Of a DNA stretch of 64,000 bases, positions 1-8,919 are shown one piece after another (the first letter of the stretch is position 1; every line of letters starts with the position of its first letter). The stretch covers positions 930,001-994,000 of the forward strand of contig NZ_CP050307.1 in the NCBI RefSeq assembly GCF_014189535.1, written 5' to 3'. The DNA is from Rhizobium lusitanum (lineage in GTDB: Bacteria; Pseudomonadota; Alphaproteobacteria; Rhizobiales; Rhizobiaceae). The notes under the pieces were generated by a model. That model saw only the letters and a program-made list of their open reading frames with translations, ran no database searches and was not told the DNA's origin. A program made the position numbers and the translations under genes.

Positions 1-1053
1 AGCAAGATCGTCGCCTCTCTCCTTTCCTCCTGGGGTTACGAGGTGACGACAGGTGTCGGCGGCACCGGCGTCGTCGCTACCCTTCGGGGTGGCGACGGCG
101 AAAAACGCATCGGTATCCGGGCGGATATGGACGCCCTGCCGATCGAGGAGGCGACGGATCTTCCCTATGCCAGCGACAATCCGGGTGTCATGCATGCCTG
201 CGGCCATGATGGGCATACCTCGATCCTGCTGGCCGCGGCACGCTATCTCGCTGAGACCCGCCGTTTTTCGGGCGTACTCACCCTGATCTTCCAGCCGGCC
301 GAAGAGATCGGCGCCGGTGCGCGCAAGATGATCGCCGACGGGCTTTTCGAACGCTTTCCGGTCGACGCCGTCTTCGGCCTGCACAATTGGCCGGGCGTGC
401 CAACAGGCCAGTTCGGCTTCGTCGCCGGTGCTGCCATGGCCTCGGTCGATCAGGCCGTGATCCGCATTGTCGGCAAGGGCGGTCATGGGGCTGAGCCGCA
501 CAAATCCGTCGATCCGATCCTGGCGTCTGCTTCCTTCATCACAGCGTTGCAGAGCGTCGTGTCCCGCAATGTCGATCCCCAGGACATGGCGGTCGCCACC
601 GTCGGTTCGATCCACGCCGGCTCGGCATCAAATGTGATCCCGGAAAGCGTCGAGCTGAAGCTGACCATGCGCGCCTTCAGCGAGGCGGTTCGCCAGCAAT
701 TGCAGGAGCGTATTCCAGCCCTTGCCCGCGCCCAGGCCGAAAGCTTCGGCGCTCAGGCAGATGTAAACTATCGCCTCGGCTTTCCGGCGCTGATCAACCA
801 TCGTGAGGAGACGGATTTTGGTCGCTCGGTCGCGCTGGAGACCTTCGGTGAGGCGCAGGTCGCCAAGGATTTCCGGCCGCGCACGGCGAGCGAAGATTTC
901 GCCTTCATGCTGCTGGAGCAACCGGGCAGCTACCTCTTCGTCGGCAATGGCGACAGCGCCCCTCTGCACAGCGCTCACTACAATTTCGACGACACGATCA
1001 TAGCGCCCGCCGCCCGTTACTGGGTGCGGCTGGTCGAGACCTTCCTTTCATAG
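1..1053 (+). CDS. M20-family amidohydrolase (N-acyl amino acid deacylase), 5' truncated by window edge
   Basis: The reading frame is open from base 1, so the first roughly 40 residues lie outside the window; a GTG at 43 is internal. Visible motifs are those of M20D aminoacylase/hippurate hydrolases: RADMDALPIEE, the metal-binding HACGHDGHTS, the catalytic Glu pair in QPAEEIGAG, GGHGAEPH, and the C-terminal SEDFAFML and LHSAHYNFDD. The family hydrolyses N-acyl amino acids in the cytoplasm using a dinuclear metal site. It lies 25 nt before a GNAT acetyltransferase and a cystine-type importer. By analogy with Bacillus SndA/SndB, the inferred role is deacetylation of N-acetylcysteine-type intermediates. 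An IAA-amino-acid or hippurate hydrolase role is an alternative. Confidence 0.9.
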   Translation, partial: SKIVASLLSSWGYEVTTGVGGTGVVATLRGGDGEKRIGIRADMDALPIEEATDLPYASDNPGVMHACGHDGHTSILLAAARYLAETRRFSGVLTLIFQPAEEIGAGARKMIADGLFERFPVDAVFGLHNWPGVPTGQFGFVAGAAMASVDQAVIRIVGKGGHGAEPHKSVDPILASASFITALQSVVSRNVDPQDMAVATVGSIHAGSASNVIPESVELKLTMRAFSEAVRQQLQERIPALARAQAESFGAQADVNYRLGFPALINHREETDFGRSVALETFGEAQVAKDFRPRTASEDFAFMLLEQPGSYLFVGNGDSAPLHSAHYNFDDTIIAPAARYWVRLVETFLS

Positions 1054-1078
1054 TGACCACAACAGGACGGCTGATGAG

Positions 1079-1603
1079 ATGAGTGACAGCTTTCTCTACA
1101 CAACCCCTCTCGACCCACGCGCCAAGCCGCTGATCGATGAGCTGATCCATGAATATGACAGCCGCTACGGCAACTATTTCAGCGCCGAAGGCGCGGCAGC
1201 GGAGCTCAATCGCTATCCGCCGGAGTATTTTGCGCCGCCGAATGGTAATTTCCTGCTTCTGATCCGCGACGGCGAAACCATCGGCGGCGGCGCTTTCAAG
1301 CGCTACGATGAACGTACGGCCGAGTTCAAGCGCATCTGGACCCGTAACGATCTGCGCCGGCAGGGACTGGCGCGCAAGCTTCTGGTCGAGCTGGAATCGC
1401 AGGCGGCCCGCCAGGGCTATTCCCGGATCTATCTCACCACCGGCTTCCGGCAGCCGGAGGCCGTCGGTCTCTATCTCGGCTACGGCTATACCGCGTTGTT
1501 CGATCAGACAGTCGATCCGGAAATCCACAAGACGCTGCCCTTCGAGAAGGATGTCACCCATCTGGCCGAACCGGAACTGCGCGTGGCTGGCAGCAACAGG
1601 TGA
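1079..1603 (+). CDS. GNAT-family N-acetyltransferase
   Basis: A 174-residue single-domain GNAT. The acetyl-CoA-binding motif A is RRQGLARKLLVELE (about residues 97-110), followed by the C-terminal ARQGYSRIYLTTGFRQPEAVGLYLGYGY typical of the fold's motif B (shown only in outline by its key LYLGYGY). It follows the M20 gene by 25 nt and precedes the ABC transporter gene by 39 nt on the same strand, so it is probably co-transcribed. In Bacillus ytm/yxe operons a GNAT (SnaA/SnaB) acetylates S-substituted cysteines before oxidative cleavage, and this is the inferred role here. The substrate cannot be read from the sequence. Confidence 0.85.
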   Translation: MSDSFLYTTPLDPRAKPLIDELIHEYDSRYGNYFSAEGAAAELNRYPPEYFAPPNGNFLLLIRDGETIGGGAFKRYDERTAEFKRIWTRNDLRRQGLARKLLVELESQAARQGYSRIYLTTGFRQPEAVGLYLGYGYTALFDQTVDPEIHKTLPFEKDVTHLAEPELRVAGSNR

Positions 1604-1642
1604 AAGCGGCAACAGACCGATAATCCATTAAAGGGAAATATC

Positions 1643-3421
1643 ATGGCACTGACGACAGATTTCGCCGGGATTGATTCTGGCAGCAGGGTCACCGATCAAA
1701 AGCAGGATCATTCCCGCTACCGGATCGTGCCGGCGCGCCATCCCGCCCGGCTGGCGGGCACCATTTTCGCCGCTGTCGTTATCGCCGCCGTGCTCTATTC
1801 CACCTTCACCAATCCGCGTTGGGGTTGGGGCGTCTTTGGCGAATGGTTCTTCGCCGAGCCCGTTCTCGTCGGCCTCGGCAGGACGCTGCTCTTGACGGTG
1901 CTGGCCGCGATTTCCGGCTCCATACTCGGCACGGCGCTGGCGCTGGCGCGCGTTTCCAAGTCGCCGCTGCTATCAGGCCTTTCCTGGGGCTATATCTGGC
2001 TGCTGCGCTCGATCCCGATGATCGTGCTACTGCTGGTGCTGAACAATCTCGGCTACCTCTACGAGACGATCAAGATCGGCGTTCCCTTCACCGATGTGGT
2101 CTTTCTCGACTATCCGACGGTGCAGTTGCTGACGCCATTTGCCGCCGCCTTCCTGGGGCTGACGCTCAACCAGTCAGCCTTTTTCGCCGAGATCGTGCGC
2201 GGTGGCATCCTTTCCGTCGATCAGGGGCAATTGGAGGCGGCCTCCGCCCTTGGCTTGTCGCGACGACGCCAAGCCTTTCGTATCGTTCTGCCGCAGGCCA
2301 TGCGCTCCATTCTCCCGACCGGCTTCAACGAGCTCATCGGATTGGCGAAGAGCACTTCCATGGTCTACGTACTCGCGCTGCCGGAACTCTTTTACACTGT
2401 CCAGGTCATCTATCGCCGCAACCTCGAAGTCATCCCGCTGCTGATGGTTGCGACCGTCTGGTATCTGATCATCATGACGGTACTGTCGATCGCGCAGTAT
2501 TATATCGAACGCTATTTCTCCAGGGGCGCGCTGCGCAATCCGACGCCGCTCCCCTTCCAGGCCTTCTTCGCCGGCTTTCGGCGTCCGCTGCCGGTGCTTG
2601 AGGCAACGACGGATGTTCTACGCAAAACCGGTTTCAGCGATGTGGCAAGCCTCCGGGCGTCTGGCGGCGCTGTGCGCATTCATGGCATTTCGAAGAGCTT
2701 CGGCGCCTTGAAGGTGCTCGACAATGTCGAACTCAATCTTCCGCCCGGCAGCGTCACCGCCATCCTCGGCCCCTCCGGCTCCGGCAAGTCGACGCTGCTG
2801 CGCGCCATCAACCATCTGGAGCGCGTCGATAGCGGCTTCATCTCCATCGACGGCGATTTTATCGGCTATAGCCGGAAGGGCGACACGCTCTATGAGCTGA
2901 AGGAGAAGGACATTCTCAAGAGCCGCGCCGATATCGGCATGGTCTTCCAGAGCTTCAATCTCTTCCCCCATTTGACCGTGCTGGAAAACCTCATCGAGGC
3001 ACCGATCCAGGTGCGTGGCGTCAGCCGCGAGGAAGCCGTGCAGCTGGCGCAGGAGCTGCTCGCACGCGTCGGCCTCAGCGACAAGATCAACGCCTATCCG
3101 CGTCAGCTTTCCGGCGGTCAGCAGCAGCGTGTCGCGATCGCCCGCGCACTGGCGCTGCGCCCCAAGGTCCTGCTCTTCGACGAACCAACCTCGGCGCTCG
3201 ATCCGGAACTGGTCGGCGAAGTGCTCGACGTCATCAAGGAACTTGCCCGCACCGGCACGACGCTCGTCATCGTCACCCACGAGGTCGGCTTTGCCCGCGA
3301 GGTCGCCGACACGGTGGTCTTCATCGAAGGTGGCCACATTCTTGAGGTCGGCCCACCGTCCAGAATCTTCAATGACGCCGAACATCCGCGCACCCGCGAG
3401 TTCCTGGCAAAAGTTCTTTAG
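1643..3421 (+). CDS. Polar amino acid ABC transporter, fused permease and ATPase
   Basis: A 592-residue fusion. Residues about 35-300 form a HisM/GlnP-type permease with several hydrophobic segments and an EAA-loop (QLEAASALGLSRRRQAF, about residues 195-210). Residues about 340-592 form a complete ABC ATPase: Walker A GPSGSGKST near 375, signature LSGGQQQR near 489, Walker B VLLFDEPTSALD near 510, and the H-loop VTHE. Permease and ATPase of this family are normally separate. The single permease domain implies the translocator is a dimer of the fusion. ATG with AAAGGGAAAT upstream (1630-1639). The next genes are two binding proteins, giving a complete importer. The substrate is inferred to be a cystine- or S-substituted-cysteine-like compound. 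Confidence 0.93.
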   Translation: MALTTDFAGIDSGSRVTDQKQDHSRYRIVPARHPARLAGTIFAAVVIAAVLYSTFTNPRWGWGVFGEWFFAEPVLVGLGRTLLLTVLAAISGSILGTALALARVSKSPLLSGLSWGYIWLLRSIPMIVLLLVLNNLGYLYETIKIGVPFTDVVFLDYPTVQLLTPFAAAFLGLTLNQSAFFAEIVRGGILSVDQGQLEAASALGLSRRRQAFRIVLPQAMRSILPTGFNELIGLAKSTSMVYVLALPELFYTVQVIYRRNLEVIPLLMVATVWYLIIMTVLSIAQYYIERYFSRGALRNPTPLPFQAFFAGFRRPLPVLEATTDVLRKTGFSDVASLRASGGAVRIHGISKSFGALKVLDNVELNLPPGSVTAILGPSGSGKSTLLRAINHLERVDSGFISIDGDFIGYSRKGDTLYELKEKDILKSRADIGMVFQSFNLFPHLTVLENLIEAPIQVRGVSREEAVQLAQELLARVGLSDKINAYPRQLSGGQQQRVAIARALALRPKVLLFDEPTSALDPELVGEVLDVIKELARTGTTLVIVTHEVGFAREVADTVVFIEGGHILEVGPPSRIFNDAEHPRTREFLAKVL

Positions 3422-3497
3422 CGAAAACCGGCCCCACTTCGCGAAAGGAAGAAAGTATGCGCAACCACAACCATAGAGTGAAAAGAAGGTAAGCTAC

Positions 3498-4442
3498 ATG
3501 ACTGTCTTCAAGAAAACGACATCCCTGGTGGCCGGCGTGATTGCCGTGGCCGTTCTCGGGCTCGGCTCCGCCTATGCGGCGGAAAAATTCAATCTCAGCC
3601 CTGATACGTCAAATCGGATTCGTTCCGAAAAAGACGAGGCTGCGATCAAGGCGATCGCGCCGGGATTCAAATTCGTCAATCCGGGTAAGTTCACGGTGGC
3701 GATCAACCCCTGGGATCCGCCAGTCGCGACCTATGCCACCGACGCCAAGACCGTGGTTGGTACTGATCCAGAGATCGCGCAGCTGCTCGCGGATTCGCTT
3801 GGGCTTCAGCTGGACCTCGTATCGGTTGCCTGGGAGGATTGGCCGCTCGGCGTCTCCTCCGGTAAGTACGATGCTGTCATCAGCAATGTGACGGTCACCG
3901 AGCAACGCAAGGAGAAGTTCGATTTCTCCACTTATCGCAAGGACGTGCTCGGCTTCTACGTCAAGTCCGACAGCAAGATCACCGCGATCAAGGAGCCGAA
4001 GGATGTCGCCGGCCTGAAGGTCATCACCGGTGCCGGTACTAACCAGGAGAAGATCATCCTGGAGTGGGACCGCGAGAATGTCGCCGCCGGACTGAAGCCG
4101 GTCGAGGTGCAATATTACGACGATCGCGCCGCCGCCGACTTGGCGATCCAGTCCGGTCGGGCCGATGTCGAGTTCAACCCGAACGCCACGCTCGCATACA
4201 GCGCTTCCATCAAGGGCAGTACCAAGCTGGTCGGTATCGTCAGTGGCGGCTGGCCGCTGACTGCGGAGATCGCGGTGACGACGCGCAAGGGCGCAGGTCT
4301 TGCCGATGCGGTGACGATCGCGCTCAACGACCGGATCAAGGACGGCAAATACGGCGAGGTGCTGAAGCGCTGGAGCCTCACCTCCGAAGCCGTCGATAAG
4401 TCTCAGACCAATCCGCCCGGCTTGCCGAAGAGCGGGTCATAA
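3498..4442 (+). CDS. ABC transporter substrate-binding protein, polar amino acid type (copy 1)
   Basis: A 314-residue SBP_bac_3-type protein with a clear signal peptide ending in GLGSAYA about residue 27, so it is periplasmic. The binding-fold markers include WPLGVSSGKYDAVISN and VTEQRKEKFDFSTYR, the usual lobe-1 signature, followed by GAGTNQE in lobe 2. An AAGAAGGTAAGC segment precedes the ATG. It lies 76 nt after the permease-ATPase fusion and is strongly similar throughout to the next gene, so the pair is a tandem duplication. Bacillus TcyJ/TcyK are likewise two binding proteins in one operon. Ligand inferred: sulfur-containing amino acid. Confidence 0.93.
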   Translation: MTVFKKTTSLVAGVIAVAVLGLGSAYAAEKFNLSPDTSNRIRSEKDEAAIKAIAPGFKFVNPGKFTVAINPWDPPVATYATDAKTVVGTDPEIAQLLADSLGLQLDLVSVAWEDWPLGVSSGKYDAVISNVTVTEQRKEKFDFSTYRKDVLGFYVKSDSKITAIKEPKDVAGLKVITGAGTNQEKIILEWDRENVAAGLKPVEVQYYDDRAAADLAIQSGRADVEFNPNATLAYSASIKGSTKLVGIVSGGWPLTAEIAVTTRKGAGLADAVTIALNDRIKDGKYGEVLKRWSLTSEAVDKSQTNPPGLPKSGS

Positions 4443-4462
4443 TCGGCTGCGATGCAACAGAC

Positions 4463-4491
4463 CGCCGGTTCGGCGAAAGTGTGAGCCGGCG
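4463..4491 (+). terminator. Intercistronic hairpin after binding-protein gene
   Basis: Arms CGCCGGTTC (4463-4471) and GAGCCGGCG (4483-4491) pair over nine positions with one G.U, with an 11-nt loop. No U-tract follows and the operon continues, so a 3'-end-protecting or attenuating hairpin is more likely than a full terminator. Confidence 0.5.
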
Positions 4492-4520
4492 ATTCACAAA
4501 GACGGGATATGGAGACTATC

Positions 4521-5462
4521 ATGACAGGCATACCGGCCCTCCGGGCATGTTCGTTCCTACTGATGATGACGGCACTGACGTCTTTCAGCGCGGCTCGCGC
4601 CGATGATCTGAGTTTCGATCTGAGCCCGGAACAACCGGGCCGCATTCATATCGAGCGGGATGAAAAGGCGGTGGCTGCCATCCCCAAGGCTTTCAAGTTC
4701 GTCACACCGGGCACGCTCACGGTTGCCGTCGCGCCCGGCGGCCCGCCGCTTGCCACCTATGCGACGGACGCCAGGACCGTGGTTGGTGCCGATCCGGATA
4801 TCGCCACCGCCATCGCTGACAGCCTCGGGCTGAAGCTGGAACTGGTGCCGGTCGCCTGGATCGATTGGCCGTTGGGCCTTACCTCAGGCAAATATGATGC
4901 TGTCATCTCCAATGTCGGCGTTACCGAGCAGCGCAAGGAGAAATTCGATTTCTCCACCTACCGCCAGGGTCTGCACGGCATCTACGTCAAGTTGGACAGC
5001 AAGGTCGGCTCGATCAAGGAACCGAAGGATGCGGCCGGTCTCCGCTTCATCGTCGGCGCCGGCACCAATCAGGAGCGCATCCTGCTCGAATGGAGCAAGG
5101 AGAATGTCGCTGCCGGTCTGAAGCCGCTGGAGCTGCAATATTATGACGACGATGCCGCAAGCCTGTTGGCGCTGGCGTCTGGCCGCGCCGATGTGATCGT
5201 CCAGCCGCATGCGCAACTCGTCTACATCGCCGCGCGCGACAAGAACATCAAGGGTGTCGGGACGCTGAGTGCCGGCTGGCCGGATCGCTCGGATGTTGCG
5301 GTGACCACGCGCAAGGGGAGTGGTCTTGCCGACGCCCTGACCGTCGCCACCAACGATCTGATTGCCAGTGGTACCTACGGCAAGATCCTCAACCAATGGC
5401 ATCTGGCGGAGGAAGCCCTCCCGAAGTCGGAAACCAATCCACCCGGCCTGCCGAGATATTGA
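4521..5462 (+). CDS. ABC transporter substrate-binding protein, polar amino acid type (copy 2)
   Basis: A paralogue of the preceding gene with the same layout: FDLSPEQPGRIHIERDEKAV start, TVVGADPDIA, WPLGLTSGKYDAVISN, TEQRKEKFDFSTYRQ and a C-terminal KSETNPPGLPRY. The signal peptide ends near FSAARA. The ATG at 4521 is preferred over the in-frame ATG at 4509 because GGAG lies 8-11 nt before it and the signal peptide then begins directly. The conserved core with diverged lobe-2 residues (ARDKNIKGVG against SIKGSTKLVG) suggests the two copies present different ligands to the same fused transporter. Confidence 0.92.
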   Translation: MTGIPALRACSFLLMMTALTSFSAARADDLSFDLSPEQPGRIHIERDEKAVAAIPKAFKFVTPGTLTVAVAPGGPPLATYATDARTVVGADPDIATAIADSLGLKLELVPVAWIDWPLGLTSGKYDAVISNVGVTEQRKEKFDFSTYRQGLHGIYVKLDSKVGSIKEPKDAAGLRFIVGAGTNQERILLEWSKENVAAGLKPLELQYYDDDAASLLALASGRADVIVQPHAQLVYIAARDKNIKGVGTLSAGWPDRSDVAVTTRKGSGLADALTVATNDLIASGTYGKILNQWHLAEEALPKSETNPPGLPRY

Positions 5463-5491
5463 TCGCAGAATGCGTAAACGGGAGTGATGAC

Positions 5492-6529
5492 ATGAGCGGC
5501 CGCAAGATCTCAATCAACCATATCGGCTTCCTGACGCCCGGCAATTACCCGGACGACGATCCGCTAGCGGGATTGGAGCAGACGCTGCAACAGCTGCGAT
5601 ATGGCGAGGAACTGGGCTTTGACAGTGCTTGGGTCCGTCAGCGGCATCTGGAGCCGGGTATTTCGTCGGGCAGCGCCTTCCTGGCGGCGGCAACCCAGCG
5701 CACCAGCCGTATCCAACTGGGAACGGCGGTGATCCCGATCGGCTACGAGAGCCCTTATCGATTGGCCGAGGATCTTGCCACCGTCGATGTCCTGTCGCGT
5801 GGGCGGCTGAACATCGGCGTCAGCGCCGGCCGGCCGCTGCATGCCGACCTGATCGCGCCGCTGGTCTTCGACGGCGATTGGGAGAGCAATGATTTCTCCC
5901 ATGACCGCGTATTGCGCTTTGCCGACAATCTGCGCGGCACGCCTCTCGGCGACGAGCAGACCTTCATCAAGACGCCGTTCGGCCCGATCCGGCCGCGCCT
6001 GCAGCCCTATGCCAAGGGGCTAATCGATCGGATCTGGTATGGCGGCGGGTCGCAGCGTTCCGCCGAATGGGCCGGCCGCAACGGCTTTAACCTGCTGACC
6101 GGCAATGTGATAACCGGCGAGGGAACCGACGACTTCCTCGTCGCCCAGTCGCGGCTGATCGATACATATCGTGCCGCCGCCGGAACCCGAGGTCGTATCG
6201 CCCTTGGACGCGTTATCGTGCCGTTCGACAGTGCCGATGCCGCCACGCGTCGCCGGTATAAGGACTATGTCGCCGGCCGCCATGAGCGGACGCTAACGCC
6301 ACAAGGCGAGCGGCGAACCCTATTTGCTCGTGATATCATCGGAACCTCGGAGGAAATCTTGGAGCAGCTTTTCGCCGATCCGGTCCTGCCCAAGGTCAGC
6401 GAGCTGCGGCTGGAACTGCCTTACGAGTTCGAGCACGAGCAATATCGCCAGATCCTCCATGACTTCGTCACGCGGATTGCGCCGGAGTTAGGCTGGCGAG
6501 GATCGGTCGATATCCGGGTCGCTTCCTGA
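5492..6529 (+). CDS. Luciferase-like (LLM) flavin-dependent monooxygenase
   Basis: A 345-residue TIM-barrel LLM-class oxidoreductase. Typical segments are INHIGFLTPGNYPDDDP, LGTAVIPIGYESPYRLAED, DVLSRGRLNIGVSAGR and the C-terminal ELPYEFEHEQYRQIL. Family members use FMNH2 or F420; in this context an FMNH2-dependent C-S or C-N cleaving role is expected, as for Bacillus CmoO (YtmO). The ATG at 5492 has GGGAGTGATGA directly upstream (5480-5490). The start lies 29 nt after the second binding protein, so it belongs to the same operon. Reduced flavin would have to come from a reductase not seen in the window. Confidence 0.9.
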   Translation: MSGRKISINHIGFLTPGNYPDDDPLAGLEQTLQQLRYGEELGFDSAWVRQRHLEPGISSGSAFLAAATQRTSRIQLGTAVIPIGYESPYRLAEDLATVDVLSRGRLNIGVSAGRPLHADLIAPLVFDGDWESNDFSHDRVLRFADNLRGTPLGDEQTFIKTPFGPIRPRLQPYAKGLIDRIWYGGGSQRSAEWAGRNGFNLLTGNVITGEGTDDFLVAQSRLIDTYRAAAGTRGRIALGRVIVPFDSADAATRRRYKDYVAGRHERTLTPQGERRTLFARDIIGTSEEILEQLFADPVLPKVSELRLELPYEFEHEQYRQILHDFVTRIAPELGWRGSVDIRVAS

Positions 6530-6579
6530 AATGCCAGCGAAGCGACGACTGACGCCAATCCAACGACCGGAGTGCCGCA

Positions 6580-7599
6580 ATGGCAAGAATATACGATAGC
6601 TTCTCGGATCTCATCGGGAATACGCCGCTGCTGGAGCTTCACAATTACCGTAGAAACCGGAACCTCCATGCCCGCATCCTCGCGAAGATTGAATATTTCA
6701 ATCCCGCCGGAAGCGTGAAGGACCGTATCGCCTGGGGCATCATCAAGGAAGCCGAAGAGGCCGGAAAAATCCGTCGGGGCGACCTGCTGGTCGATGTGAC
6801 AAGTGGCAATACGGGCATCGGCCTGGCGGCAGTTGCGGCAGCAAGAGGCTATCGCACGAAATTCTACCTCAGCGACAACATCAGCCAGGACAAGATCGAA
6901 CTACTTCGTCTCTACGGAGCGGAGATCGTCAAGGTGAAGAATGAGTTCTTCCTCGATCCGGATGCGCTGGAAAAGATAACGGCCCGCGTCCAGCAGGAAA
7001 ATCCTACGGCCTTCTTCACGGATCAGCTCGCCAATCCGGCTAATCCACGGACCCATTTCGAAACAACCGGGCCAGAAATCTGGCGCGACACGGATGGTGC
7101 GGTCGACATATTCGTCGGCGCGGTCGGAACGGGTGGAACCATATCGGGCGCCGGCAGGTTTTTGAAATCGCAGAAGCCAGGTTTGAAGGTGGTGATCGCC
7201 GAGCCATCCGCAGAATCCCTACCGACCGAGGAAAATCCCTATCCGAATCAGATTGACGGGGTTCATAAGGTGACCGAGGTCGCCGCCGAACAACTGCCGG
7301 GAAACTTTGATACGACAATTGCCGATCAGGTTATCGCCCTCAGTACCGCCGAGGCACGGAAGACGGCAGCGGCGCTGGTGGCGGAGGAGGGAATATTTGC
7401 CGGAACATCGTCGGGCGCGGTGCTCTGGGCTGCCACCCAGCTTGCCGCCCTATCGGAGAACGCCGGCAAAGTCATTGTCGCCGTTCTGCCGGACACCGGG
7501 GAGCGTTATCTAACGGCGTCAGCGGCCGCAGAGCCATCAACATGGCAACCGTCTCGGGGGGAAGGTCAGGCTCGAAAGAATACGGCGGCCGAGGCTTAA
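6580..7599 (+). CDS. Cysteine synthase-like PLP-dependent enzyme
   Basis: A 339-residue fold-type II PLP enzyme. The Schiff-base lysine is K47 in NPAGSVKDR, the substrate loop is TSGNTG at 74-79, and the PLP-phosphate loop GTGGT is at 183-187. These are the hallmarks of the CysK/CysM/CBS family. Compared with CysK, the C-terminal stretch after GERYLTAS is a low-complexity tail (SAAAEPSTWQPSRGEGQ). It follows the monooxygenase by 50 nt. The inferred role is reuse of released sulfide or thiol to form cysteine, or beta-replacement on a cysteine derivative. A dedicated housekeeping cysK is expected elsewhere. Confidence 0.9.
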   Translation: MARIYDSFSDLIGNTPLLELHNYRRNRNLHARILAKIEYFNPAGSVKDRIAWGIIKEAEEAGKIRRGDLLVDVTSGNTGIGLAAVAAARGYRTKFYLSDNISQDKIELLRLYGAEIVKVKNEFFLDPDALEKITARVQQENPTAFFTDQLANPANPRTHFETTGPEIWRDTDGAVDIFVGAVGTGGTISGAGRFLKSQKPGLKVVIAEPSAESLPTEENPYPNQIDGVHKVTEVAAEQLPGNFDTTIADQVIALSTAEARKTAAALVAEEGIFAGTSSGAVLWAATQLAALSENAGKVIVAVLPDTGERYLTASAAAEPSTWQPSRGEGQARKNTAAEA

Positions 7600-7663
7600 T
7601 CTTGGCAATTCGGGGCCAGAGCCATTCAATAGCCACAAAGCTGCCGAGGCTAGCAACAGTACA

Positions 7664-7683
7664 GACGAAGTTCAGACTTCGTC
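7664..7683 (+). terminator. Possible terminator after the cysteine synthase-like gene
   Basis: A perfect 8-bp stem GACGAAGT/ACTTCGTC around a TCAG loop, 65 nt after the stop codon. Only TTC follows it rather than a U-run, so termination is plausible but not certain. Confidence 0.4.
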
Positions 7684-7819
7684 TTCGCCACCCTTCGGGC
7701 AGCACGTCTGTGACAGCAGCTTCTCCACATCGAGGAGCTGTGCTTCCCGAGACGGGTTTTCCCAGGACCTGAATGAGAAGGTTCGCCGCGACCAAAGCAG
7801 AATTGCGAGGTTCAATGCG

Positions 7820-8884
7820 ATGCACTCCATCCCAGACCGTGCTTCAGTTTCCATCATCATCTCGAACTATAATTACGCACGCTTCCTCCGCCGCGCTGTC
7901 GGCAGCGCGTTGGAGCAAGACTACGACAATGTGGAAGTCATCGTCGTCGACGATGCGTCCACCGATGACTCCGCCGATGTCATCGCCTCCTACGGATCAC
8001 GCATCAAGGCGTGCCTGAAAGAAGCCAATGGCGGGCACGGTGCGGCGTTCAACACGGGTTTTGCCGCAAGCCGCGGCGAAATCATCCTCTTTCTCGACGC
8101 TGACGATTATCTCTATCCGAATGCGGTGTCCGAAATCGTCAATGGTTGGGAGGACGACACTGTCCAGGTGCAATTCCGATTGCACCTCGTCGACGAGGAT
8201 CAGCAGGTAAAGGATGTCTTTCCGCCTTCGGAGTTGCCGTTCGATTCCGGCGACGTCACCTCGAAACTACTGCAGAGGGGGCGCTATCAGACCACCGTCA
8301 CCAGCGGGCTGGCCTTCAGGCGCACCGTTTTGGAAACGGTGATGCCGGTCCCGGAAACGGATTTCCGGCAGGGTGCCGATGGTTATCTCGTCACCGTGGC
8401 GCCTCTCCATGGACAAGTAACCTCAATCGAGACTTGTCTCGGCGCCTATCGCATTCACGGCGCCAATCATTCCGTCTTCGCGGAGAAGCTCGGTCAACGC
8501 GCGCGCTGGCGCATGGAACATGATTTTCACCGAATGGATGCCTTGTCGGATCAGGCCGCCGAAGTCGGCCTGACCGTGCCGCAGGACGTCAATCTCCATG
8601 ATCCCGTCCATCTGGAAGAGCGCCTGGCATCGCTCTGCATGGATAGTTCCAAGCATCCCATGACCAGCGATTCCAGATTTACCCTCGGCACCGCCGGTGC
8701 CGTGGCCAGTATGGAAATGAATGCATCCCTACGCCGCCGCGCGATGCTGGCGGCGTGGTTTCTATCCGTCGGCGTTCTGCCTCAACGCATGGCGAAAGCA
8801 GTCCTGTCGTGGAAGCTCGTCGCCTCGTCGAGGCCCGCCTTCCTGCTACGCATTTCGAAAACCATCCGCCACGCGGTTGGGTAG
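7820..8884 (+). CDS. Family 2 glycosyltransferase
   Basis: A 354-residue GT-A glycosyltransferase. The N-terminal SVSIIISNYNYARFLRRAV and VEVIVVDDASTDDS segments are the nucleotide-binding half. The metal-binding DxD is FLDADDYLYP (D93-D96). A CxGAYRIHGANH motif about residue 210 is common in GT2 enzymes acting on polysaccharides. GAGG at 7807-7810 supports the ATG. It is separated from the sulfur genes by 220 nt and a hairpin and is convergent with the next gene, so it is probably an independent unit, perhaps for surface polysaccharide. Donor and acceptor are unknown. Confidence 0.88.
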   Translation: MHSIPDRASVSIIISNYNYARFLRRAVGSALEQDYDNVEVIVVDDASTDDSADVIASYGSRIKACLKEANGGHGAAFNTGFAASRGEIILFLDADDYLYPNAVSEIVNGWEDDTVQVQFRLHLVDEDQQVKDVFPPSELPFDSGDVTSKLLQRGRYQTTVTSGLAFRRTVLETVMPVPETDFRQGADGYLVTVAPLHGQVTSIETCLGAYRIHGANHSVFAEKLGQRARWRMEHDFHRMDALSDQAAEVGLTVPQDVNLHDPVHLEERLASLCMDSSKHPMTSDSRFTLGTAGAVASMEMNASLRRRAMLAAWFLSVGVLPQRMAKAVLSWKLVASSRPAFLLRISKTIRHAVG

Positions 8885-8889
8885 GCCAA

Positions 8890-8919
8890 GGGATAGCGGC
8901 GCGAGTGCGCCGCTATCCC
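8890..8919. terminator. Strong bidirectional hairpin between convergent genes
   Basis: A perfect 13-bp stem GGGATAGCGGCGC/GCGCCGCTATCCC with a GAGT loop. It sits between the glycosyltransferase stop and the monooxygenase and includes the latter's stop codon (8913-8915). It can fold on either strand's transcript. Confidence 0.65.
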
